Origin: Spirochaetaceae bacterium
GTDB taxonomy: Bacteria > Spirochaetota > Spirochaetia > SZUA-6 > Fen-1364
DNA: 15,599 nt
Assembly: GCA_003170115.1 (NCBI GenBank)
Contig: PMZS01000139.1
Coordinates: 19,412 to 35,010 of the forward strand
Reading direction: 5' to 3'
Below, in pieces: positions 1 through 5,888 of this stretch. How positions within the stretch are numbered: the stretch's first letter is position 1; each line of letters starts with the position of its first letter. The position numbers and the translations under genes were made by a program. The notes beneath the pieces were generated by a model. The model ran no database searches. It was not told where the DNA came from and worked only from the letters and a program-made list of their open reading frames with translations.

Positions 1-136
1 CGCAGCAGGCCAGCCCGAAGGTGAGCGTCCAGAGCGAGTTGCTGCGGGACGCGTTGATTGCCGCATCGAGGGAGGAGATCAGGACGTTCCCGCCGGGCAT
101 GCGCAGGACGAGGCTCCGCGGATCAAGCCCGTTCAT
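1..136 (-). CDS. nuoB: NADH-quinone oxidoreductase subunit B (5' part, cut by window edge)
   Basis: Only the first 45 codons of this leftward gene are present. NuoB carries the N2 iron-sulfur cluster of respiratory complex I, at the junction of the peripheral arm and the membrane. The visible protein begins MNGLDPRSLVLRMPGGN and ends SLWTLTFGLACC, which matches the conserved NuoB segment containing the first paired cysteines of the N2 cluster site. Its ATG overlaps the nuoA stop codon by one base (TGATG), so the two are translationally coupled as in typical nuo operons. The rest of the nuo operon presumably lies to the left, outside the window. Confidence 0.88.
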   Translation of the reverse strand, partial: MNGLDPRSLVLRMPGGNVLISSLDAAINASRSNSLWTLTFGLACC

Positions 137-489
137 CAGTCCCACTTCAGCGCTCCCTTCCGCCACGCATAGGCCAGGGCGAGCACCAGGATCCCGAGGA
201 ACACCACGGCCTCTCCGAGAGGGAGCATCCCCGCGATCCGGCGGTAGACCACGGCCCAGGGAAAGAGGAAGGCCGCCTCGACGGCGAAGACCACGTAGAG
301 CAGGGCGAAGATGTAGAACCGGACGTTGTACCGGATCTGCGCGTCCCCGACGGGCACGTTGCCGCATTCATAGGTGGCGTTTTTTACAGGGTTCGGCCTG
401 AAGGGCATGAGCAGGTGGTTCACGCCCAGCGCGGTCATGCCGAGAAGCATGGCGACGGCGAGGAACACGAGGATCGTTCCGTACTCCAT
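136..489 (-). CDS. nuoA: NADH-quinone oxidoreductase subunit A
   Basis: This 117-residue protein has the usual length of NuoA, a small membrane subunit of complex I next to the quinone cavity. Three hydrophobic segments are visible, at about residues 4-28, 58-80 and 87-110. The first loop contains the family motif NATYECGN and the second segment starts after RYNVRFYIFALLYVVF, both diagnostic for NuoA. The ATG is preceded by GGAGG at 497-501 (seven-base spacing). It is the first gene of the leftward nuo set, and the 62-base gap to the prenyltransferase upstream contains a likely promoter, so nuo may be transcribed both on its own and by read-through. Confidence 0.93.
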   Translation of the reverse strand: MEYGTILVFLAVAMLLGMTALGVNHLLMPFRPNPVKNATYECGNVPVGDAQIRYNVRFYIFALLYVVFAVEAAFLFPWAVVYRRIAGMLPLGEAVVFLGILVLALAYAWRKGALKWD

Positions 490-519
490 CCGAGAACCTC
501 CGCCGAGCTTGAATGCCGA

Positions 520-549
520 AGTTTACGTGTATCCGACTTTTTTTGTCAA
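520..549 (-). promoter_or_regulatory. Candidate sigma-70 promoter for nuoAB
   Basis: On the leftward strand a perfect -35 box TTGACA (544-549) is followed after 18 bases by TAAACT (520-525), four of six matches to the -10 consensus. Transcription would start near 513, giving a short leader of about 24 bases that includes the GGAGG ribosome site of nuoA. The -35 box starts only three bases beyond the prenyltransferase stop codon. Inferred from sequence alone. Confidence 0.45.
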
Positions 550-551
550 GA

Positions 552-1577
552 TTATCGCCAGAAGTCCGGAACCAGCAGGCGCAACGCCACCTCGGCCACG
601 AGGCCGAGAAGGAACCACGTGCCAAAGGACCGGGTGTAGACAAAGGCTTTCGGAGCGAAGTACAGCGGCCACCCGCCTTCGCCCTCGGCGAACCCTTCCG
701 GCCTCGTTTCAGGTTTCGGGGAAAAGAAAGCCGGAAGCTCCCTGATGAGCGCGGGGAGCGCGAGCAGGACGATCGCAAGCGCCGGCGTGAAGTAGCGCGT
801 CACGATGAGGAAAGCGATGATCGCGTACGGGGCAAGCAGGAAAATGACGACAATGTACCGTGCCGCCGCTTCCCCGATCAGCACCGGAAGTGTTCTGATG
901 CCCTTCTCACGGTCCATGCTCGACTTGTCGATGTGTTTGCCCAGGATGACCGTCGTGACTCCGAGGACGTACGGCGCACTGCCCCACACCACCTGCCAGC
1001 TCCAGTGCCGGGTCAGCACGTAGTACCCTCCTCCGATCATCAGCGGCCCCCACACGGCAAGGACCGAAATCTCTCCCATCCCCACGTATTTCAGCGGCCA
1101 GGTGTAGAGGAGCACGAACGCGGCGCCGATGGCGAACAGCACGAGGATCATCGGGTCCCAGTCGTCCAGTGCAAAGACCAGGATGACGCAGGCCATGACC
1201 ATGGCGCCCGTGGCTCCGAAGTAGCCCAGGAGTTGACGCGTGGTCATCAGGCCGTGGGCAACGGGCTGGGGTCCATACATCGTTCGGAAATAGTTGTCCT
1301 TGTCCACCCCGCGGACGAAGTCGGTGTAGTCGTTGAACAGGTTGTTCGACGCGTGGCCGAGCATGAGCCCAAGGGTCATGAACAGCCAGGGAAGTATGCG
1401 AAACCCGCCCTCTCTCGCCGCGAAAAGGCCCGCGATCGCGCTGGACGTGAAGGTCATCACAAGCACGGCCGCGCGTGAGGAGATCAGCCATTTCGACACG
1501 AGGTCGAGGCTTCCCCACGTCTCTTTCGAGACCGAGGGGATCACCCGAAGCGCCTTCTTCCACATCGCTGGGCTCAT
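552..1577 (-). CDS. UbiA-family prenyltransferase, MenA-like
   Basis: This is an integral membrane enzyme that attaches a polyprenyl chain to an aromatic acceptor, most likely 1,4-dihydroxy-2-naphthoate in menaquinone synthesis. From the chosen start the protein has 341 residues and about nine hydrophobic segments. Both Asp-rich magnesium-diphosphate motifs are present: NDYTD at residues 82-86 and the second motif DKSSMDREKGIRTLP at 217-231. The DxxxDxxxGxRTLPV form of the second motif is typical of MenA-like members. I chose the ATG at 1577 because GGAGG lies five bases upstream; a TTG seven codons earlier (1598) is open but has no such site. A futalosine-pathway MqnP or another aromatic acceptor cannot be excluded. 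The polyprenyl synthase at 2410 would supply its co-substrate. Confidence 0.85.
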   Translation of the reverse strand: MSPAMWKKALRVIPSVSKETWGSLDLVSKWLISSRAAVLVMTFTSSAIAGLFAAREGGFRILPWLFMTLGLMLGHASNNLFNDYTDFVRGVDKDNYFRTMYGPQPVAHGLMTTRQLLGYFGATGAMVMACVILVFALDDWDPMILVLFAIGAAFVLLYTWPLKYVGMGEISVLAVWGPLMIGGGYYVLTRHWSWQVVWGSAPYVLGVTTVILGKHIDKSSMDREKGIRTLPVLIGEAAARYIVVIFLLAPYAIIAFLIVTRYFTPALAIVLLALPALIRELPAFFSPKPETRPEGFAEGEGGWPLYFAPKAFVYTRSFGTWFLLGLVAEVALRLLVPDFWR

Positions 1578-1622
1578 GGACTCCTCCGTGCCGGGCAAAC
1601 GAGATCGTGGCGCGCTGAATCG

Positions 1623-1652
1623 ATAGTACTAGAATTTACTCATATTTGGCAA
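1623..1652 (-). promoter_or_regulatory. Candidate promoter for the UbiA-family gene
   Basis: On the leftward strand TTGCCA (1647-1652) is followed after 18 bases by TACTAT (1623-1628), a four-of-six match to the -10 consensus. The predicted start near 1616 gives a leader of about 40 bases before the ATG at 1577. The -35 box overlaps the left arm of the palindrome at 1649-1663. Confidence 0.35.
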
Positions 1653-1663
1653 ATATTATTTGC
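1649..1663. promoter_or_regulatory. Perfect palindrome, candidate operator between divergent genes
   Basis: GCAAATA, a single central T, then TATTTGC form a perfect 7+1+7 inverted repeat. It lies between the divergent UbiA and DUF981 genes, overlapping the -35 box proposed for the leftward promoter and just upstream of the rightward -10 box. That position suits a dimeric transcription factor controlling both directions. The regulator is not identifiable from this window. Confidence 0.45.
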
Positions 1664-1684
1664 TTATACATGACTTGCACACTA

Positions 1685-1693
1685 TGTTATAAT
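1685..1693 (+). promoter_or_regulatory. Extended -10 promoter for the DUF981 gene cluster
   Basis: TGTTATAAT is a perfect extended -10 element (TG, one base, consensus TATAAT). No good -35 box is found at 16-18 bases, which extended -10 promoters tolerate. Transcription would begin near 1700, leaving a leader of about 90 bases before the ATG at 1789. Confidence 0.5.
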
Positions 1694-1788
1694 CCTCGCT
1701 TTGAAAAAGGGAGACCAGGCGGCGAGAGATCTCGTCCGGCCGGGGACCCGGATCGAAATCGGCCCGCGGGGCCCGCAGGAGGTGCTGC

Positions 1789-2349
1789 ATGTTCGTTGAT
1801 TGGTTGAGTCTGCTCCTTGTCAACATGATGGTGGCCCTGGTTCTGCACGCTCTGTTCATGGGAAGGTTCATCGACAAAGATCCGAAAAAGATCATCCCGG
1901 GATTCCTGCTGACAGGCGCGATCGCCCTGATCGCCGGGTTCCGCATGGTCTTCAACTGGCCGCTCCCGGGCGCCTACAACATCATCTACGGCGAGCTCAG
2001 CGTCCTGTTCGGCGGGTTCCTGTTCATGGCGGGTCTCGCGGTGGCCTTCGGCTGGGACCTTCTGACCATCGGGATCTACGCCCTGTTCGGAGGCGCCGTG
2101 TCCGTGCTCCTTGGTGTGAGGATTCTCAATCTTGGCCTTACATCGGAGCCGCTGGTCGCGGCTTTGGGCTTCATCATCACGGGAGGCACGGCAATCCTCA
2201 CAATGCCTGCGCTCGCCTTCCCGAAGTTGAAGTGGCTGCGGCTCCTCGTCGCCCTCGGCGCGCTCGGGAGCGCCCTGATCTGGATCCTCGTCGGCTTCCC
2301 CGCCTATTGGGCTCACATCGAAGCCTTCGGCAAGTGGGCGCCGAAGTAG
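1789..2349 (+). CDS. DUF981-family integral membrane protein, function unknown
   Basis: This 186-residue, very hydrophobic protein has about six membrane segments and almost no soluble domain. The sequence (start MFVDWLSLLLVNMM, a DPKK turn after the first helix, FNWPLPGAYNIIYGE near residues 54-68, and GVRILNLGLTSEPL near 107-120) matches my recollection of the DUF981 family, for which I know no assigned function. The start is firm: AGGAGG at 1777-1782, six bases upstream. It is first in a rightward run followed by the polyprenyl diphosphate synthase 60 bases on, and is divergent from a quinone prenyltransferase. A role linked to the membrane or to prenyl lipids is a guess from context only. 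Confidence 0.75.
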   Translation: MFVDWLSLLLVNMMVALVLHALFMGRFIDKDPKKIIPGFLLTGAIALIAGFRMVFNWPLPGAYNIIYGELSVLFGGFLFMAGLAVAFGWDLLTIGIYALFGGAVSVLLGVRILNLGLTSEPLVAALGFIITGGTAILTMPALAFPKLKWLRLLVALGALGSALIWILVGFPAYWAHIEAFGKWAPK

Positions 2350-2409
2350 CACGGCAATTTGTCAGGGGAGACCGGGCCGTTCTCCGGCCTCCCCGTGCAA
2401 GGGGCGCGA

Positions 2410-3279
2410 ATGACGGAGCTTGAACGCTTCACCGCGCCGATCCGCGCGGAGCTCGAAGAGGCCGGTCAGCGGCTGGACGACCTGTTGTCGGGCATCACGC
2501 GGAACAGCGTGCTGCCTGACCTCTATACCCGTTACGTGGACCCTCCTGTCCGGCATCTCTTCCTCACGGGGGGGAAACTGCTGCGCCCCCTTCTCCTCCT
2601 CTTATCCGCCCGTGCCGTGGGTGAGCTCGCCCCGCCTGCGGTGCCGGCCCTGGTCCGGGCCGCCGCGGCGGTGGAACTGATCCACACCGCCTCCCTTGCA
2701 CACGACGACATGGTGGATTCTTCACGGGAGCGCAGGGGAGTGCCAAGCCTCCACGTGGCATTCGGTGCCACCACTGCAGTGCTCGTCGGGGACCTCTTGT
2801 ATTCCCGCTTCTTCCAGGAGCTCGCGGGTCTTCCCGGCACGGGCCCCGGGCTCCGAGTGCGCCTGCTGGACACCTTCCTCGGCGTCACCGCCCGTATGTG
2901 CGAAGGGGAAATCCTCGAGGAACAGATGAGGGCGGACGGGCGGGAGCCTTCCTTCGAAGAGTATCTCCACATCACGGAGACCAAGACCGCCGACCTCGTG
3001 TCAGCCTGCTGCCGGGCAGGGGCCCTGCTGAACGGCGCAACGGAGAGCATCGTTGAGGCCCTTGCCGGGTACGGCCGTTCACTAGGCCTTCTGTTCCAGA
3101 TCGCGGATGATCTGGCCGACGGTGACGCGGCGTTCAGGAACCGGGCGCTGCTCGCGATCAAGGCGGACGACTGCCGCCGGACCGCGGAGTCATTCCTTTC
3201 CGTGCTTCCCCCCAGCGAGGCGTCCGACACGCTGCACGAGCTTCCCGTTCACATCCTCTCACCGAGCTCCCGCCGATAG
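2410..3279 (+). CDS. Trans-polyprenyl diphosphate synthase (E-type)
   Basis: The enzyme elongates allylic diphosphates with isopentenyl diphosphate and probably makes the quinone side chain. From the ATG at 2410 the protein is 289 residues. It has GGKLLRP at 54-60, the first Asp-rich motif in AHDDMVD (DDMVD 99-103), and the second in QIADDLAD (DDLAD 233-237). The residues four and five before the first motif are small (Ser, Ala), which in this family goes with long-chain products. A TTG 17 codons upstream is open but lacks a ribosome site; AAGGGG precedes the ATG. Oddly, the part after the second motif is only about 52 residues and lacks the usual GK...GKxTLP region found in IspB/GGPP synthases. 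It lies 60 bases after the DUF981 gene. Confidence 0.87.
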   Translation: MTELERFTAPIRAELEEAGQRLDDLLSGITRNSVLPDLYTRYVDPPVRHLFLTGGKLLRPLLLLLSARAVGELAPPAVPALVRAAAAVELIHTASLAHDDMVDSSRERRGVPSLHVAFGATTAVLVGDLLYSRFFQELAGLPGTGPGLRVRLLDTFLGVTARMCEGEILEEQMRADGREPSFEEYLHITETKTADLVSACCRAGALLNGATESIVEALAGYGRSLGLLFQIADDLADGDAAFRNRALLAIKADDCRRTAESFLSVLPPSEASDTLHELPVHILSPSSRR

Positions 3280-3334
3280 ACATCCGCTTCGGATCCAGGG
3301 TGGGCCTCGCGCCGCTGGACACTGTCCAAGCTCA

Positions 3335-4960
3335 ATGTTCTACTCTTCGACCATGCCGTGGACGCCGGCCATCGCTCCCCTGGGGAGCCTCGGTCTGTCA
3401 GCCCTCGCGGCCGCGATTCCTCTCGCGGTGCTCTTCGGCCTCCTCGCCTGGGGCCGGCTGCCGGGATGGGTTGCCGCTGTCTGCGCGACAGCGGCAGCGC
3501 TCTGTTCCGCTGTGATCGTTTGGGGAATGCCTGCCGGGCCCTCGGCCTCGGCAGGCCTCGAGGGCGTCGCGACTGCGCTCTTTCCCATCATCTGGATCGT
3601 CGTTTCCGCGCTCTGGGTTCACTCCCTGGCAGTCGCGTCGGGGCAATTCGAGGTGATACGGCGGTCCCTGGCCTCCATCACCAGCGACAGGCGCCTGCAG
3701 GCCCTGTTCATCGCCTTCGCATTCGGCGCATTTCTCGAGGGAGCGGCCGGGTTCGGTACGCCCGTGGCGATCTCCGCCGCAATGCTGGTGAGCCTCGGTT
3801 TCGAAGCCCGTGCGGCAGCCGTTCTCTGCCTGATCGCCAACAGCGCGCCCGTCGCCTTCGCGGCCGCCGGAATCCCCGTCGCGGTTGCCGCAGGAGTAAG
3901 CGGCATCGACGTCGTGACACTCGGCAGGATCATCGGTCACCAGGTGCCCCTGCTTGCTCTCATCGTGCCCTTCTGGCTTTGCATGGTGTTGTGCGGGTGG
4001 AAGCGCACGTGGGAAGTGATGCCGGCTTTGCTCGTGGCGGGACTGCTGATGTCCATCACCCAGCTTCTCGTCTCACAGTTCAGCGGCCCATGGACCGCGG
4101 GAATCCTGTCGGGCATCGTGACCCTTGCCGGTCTGTGGTTCTTCCTGAAGATATGGAAGCCACGCCGCACGTGGGACTTTCCAGCGAACGCAGCGTCGCC
4201 CGTGCAACCGCGGATGTCACCCCCACCTCAGGGACAGGCACAGGAAGTGACCGCCCTGGCAACTCTGCGGGCGTGGCTGCCCTACCTTCTGATGTCCGTG
4301 ATGGTCCTGCTCTGGAGCCTGGGACCCCTCGTCCCGCTGCTCCGTCACGGTGACATCGCCTTTGCATGGCCCGGCCTTGCCGGTGTGAAGTTCAGCCTGC
4401 CGCTCGCCTCGACGCCCGGCACGGCGATTTTTCTCGCGGCGCTGGTTTCATCTTTCATCCTGCCCGGAGTCGGGCTGCGCAAAGCCCTGGTGTGTTTCTG
4501 GGAAACCGTCCGCAGCCTGGGTGGCACGATCCTCACCGTGTGCCTTGTCCTGGCCACCGCATTCGTCATGAACGCGTCCGGTATGAGCGTGACCCTGGGA
4601 CGCGCGCTCGCCGCCACGGGTTCCTTGTTTCCCCTGTTCTCCCCGTTCCTTGGCTGGCTGGGGGTACTGGTGACGGGATCCGATACCTCGTCGAACGCGC
4701 TGTTCGGTTCTCTCCAGCGTACCACCGCGGATCGGCTTGGGTTGAATCCCGCGCTCATGGTCGCGGCAAATGCGTCGGGGGGCGTTGCGGGAAAGATGGT
4801 CTCCCCGCAGAGCATTGCCGTTGCCACCGCCGCGGCGCACCTTGAAGGCCAGGAGGGCCTGCTGTTCCGGTCAACCGTGGGTCACAGCCTCGCGATGACC
4901 CTCATCATCGGGGGCATCGTGGTCCTCGAGGCCTACGTGCTGCCGGGGCTGGCGCGCTAG
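3335..4960 (+). CDS. L-lactate permease family transporter (LctP/LldP)
   Basis: This secondary transporter of about 541 residues (E. coli LldP is 551) probably brings lactate or glycolate in with protons. It has 12 or more hydrophobic segments. Family features include the opening MPWTPAIAPLGSLGLSALAA, the loop FGAFLEGAAGFGTPVAIS, CLIANSAPVAFAAAGIP, and near the C-terminus TGSDTSSNALFGSLQ and GGVAGKMVSPQSIAVA. Two starts are possible: ATG 3335, or ATG 3353, which aligns better with the usual family N-terminus. Neither has a strong ribosome site, and the frame is open further upstream into the preceding gene without family-like sequence. It follows the polyprenyl synthase by 55 bases and is probably co-transcribed. 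Confidence 0.9.
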   Translation: MFYSSTMPWTPAIAPLGSLGLSALAAAIPLAVLFGLLAWGRLPGWVAAVCATAAALCSAVIVWGMPAGPSASAGLEGVATALFPIIWIVVSALWVHSLAVASGQFEVIRRSLASITSDRRLQALFIAFAFGAFLEGAAGFGTPVAISAAMLVSLGFEARAAAVLCLIANSAPVAFAAAGIPVAVAAGVSGIDVVTLGRIIGHQVPLLALIVPFWLCMVLCGWKRTWEVMPALLVAGLLMSITQLLVSQFSGPWTAGILSGIVTLAGLWFFLKIWKPRRTWDFPANAASPVQPRMSPPPQGQAQEVTALATLRAWLPYLLMSVMVLLWSLGPLVPLLRHGDIAFAWPGLAGVKFSLPLASTPGTAIFLAALVSSFILPGVGLRKALVCFWETVRSLGGTILTVCLVLATAFVMNASGMSVTLGRALAATGSLFPLFSPFLGWLGVLVTGSDTSSNALFGSLQRTTADRLGLNPALMVAANASGGVAGKMVSPQSIAVATAAAHLEGQEGLLFRSTVGHSLAMTLIIGGIVVLEAYVLPGLAR

Positions 4961-4965
4961 GACGC

Positions 4966-4982
4966 ACCGCGCGGAGCGCGGT
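4966..4982 (+). terminator. Stem-loop after the lactate permease gene
   Basis: ACCGCGC and GCGCGGT form a perfect seven-pair GC-rich stem with a GGA loop, five bases after the permease stop. No T-run follows, so it is a weak or Rho-assisted terminator candidate rather than a classic one. Confidence 0.35.
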
Positions 4983-5039
4983 ACCCAGGGCCGTGCCTGT
5001 CTGTGCCAGTTGCGCCCATGCGGTACGGGCTTCGAGACC

Positions 5040-5425
5040 TTACCGCCGCCCCTTCCTGGTAGCGACGTCCAGGTAGAGACGGCAAGTATGAGGACGCTGC
5101 CACGGACGATGTACTGCCAGAACGGAGCCACGATCATGACGCTCATGCCGTTGGCGAGGCTCGCGATGATGAGTGACCCGAGGATTGCCCCGACGATTGT
5201 GCCCGCTCCCGCCCAAAGGTGAGGTGCCGCCAAGGATGCACGAGGCAATGGCGTCCAGCTCGTAGTTCGTGCCTGCCCCGATGGTCCCCGCCGCGACGTA
5301 GCCCGTGAGGACGATGCCGGCCACGCCGCAGAGAGCGCCCATGAGAACGAAGATGAGGAAGAGGTTTTTCTTGATGTTCACGCCGGAGAGCCTCGTGGCC
5401 TCCGGGTCGCCCCCGACGGTCGATC
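5040..5425 (-). pseudogene. XylH-like sugar ABC permease, C-terminal remnant
   Basis: Only the last 130 or so codons of a leftward permease gene survive. The remnant reads GGDPEATRLSGVNIKKN, then GIVLTGYVAAGTIGAGTNYE and LDAIASCILGGTSPLGG, closely matching the end of the intact permease at 12074-13294. One extra base near 5201 shifts the frame, so the segment resembling TIVGAILGSLIIASLANGMS is read in another frame. A duplicated dinucleotide near 5075-5078 restores it, and the ending YLDVATRKGRR then has a stop at 5040. Homology breaks near 5415-5430, where a transposase fragment begins. This is a broken paralogue of the importer permease, not a functional gene. Confidence 0.85.
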
Positions 5426-5565
5426 CCTTGCTCTGTCCCCGCTATGGATCTCAGATGCGGATGCTCGCCGTGATCGCAGATCCAGCCGAGGTGATGAAGC
5501 TCCTGCGTCACCTCGTTACGATCGGGCGTCCCCCGCCCGGCTTGGAGACCTCGCTGCTGAACTGA
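5425..5565 (+). pseudogene. C-terminal scrap of an IS91-like transposase
   Basis: About 46 codons in one rightward frame read LCPRYGSQMRMLAVIADPAE then VMKLLRHLV and PPPGLETSLLN before the stop at 5563-5565. This resembles the C-terminal end of IS91-type (Y2) transposases, which close with a CPxCG..MR+IA motif and an IDP..(x)LxHL helix. Here the second Cys is replaced by Tyr. No catalytic region is present, and the fragment directly abuts the truncated permease, suggesting an element inserted there and then decayed or was deleted. Family assignment rests on a short motif and is tentative. Confidence 0.5.
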
Positions 5566-5888
5566 TAGTACAGAGCAACGCCTTGAAGCTTGCCCGTCGT
5601 ACGGGGACGAGGAGAGCTTTGATCTCGGTCAGGCGCAGGGGGCCAATTCGACGCCACTGCGAGTTTCTGATCGATCGGGAACCGCTATATTTCCTGACTG
5701 AACTCTTGCGATGTGGAACCACCATCTAAATGCCGGGCTGCCACCTTAAGCCTTTATAGGATCCGACTTGCAGCAATTCGAGCCATTGGATAGAGCCAGA
5801 AAAATGGAAAACCGTCGTTTTGACCATCATTTGGCCGCCTGGTTCTCTGGCATGCGGTGGGAGAACGTGACATGTTTGGCATTCGTGC
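5566..5888. other. Non-coding stretch, no recognised content
   Basis: These 323 bases between the transposase scrap and the sensor-kinase stop codon contain only short open frames without recognisable protein similarity. Base composition is more AT-rich towards 5740-5888 than in the surrounding genes. A weak AAAAC/GTTTT stem near 5808-5821 could lie downstream of the leftward kinase gene, but I would not call it a terminator. It is probably insertion-sequence debris plus the 3' flank of the kinase operon. Confidence 0.4.

Noticed and set aside
525..531. ACGTGTA core upstream of nuoA, and another inside xylG near 11118
   Set aside because: A seven-base word is expected about twice by chance over both strands of this window, and neither copy is paired or placed at enhancer distance from a sigma-54 promoter.
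5516..5725. Short leftward open frame over the transposase scrap and its right flank
   Set aside because: No ribosome site, no recognisable similarity, and basic low-complexity composition.
5808..5821. AAAAC/GTTTT stem as terminator of the kinase operon
   Set aside because: The five-pair, AT-rich stem is too weak and is far (about 70 bases) from the stop codon.
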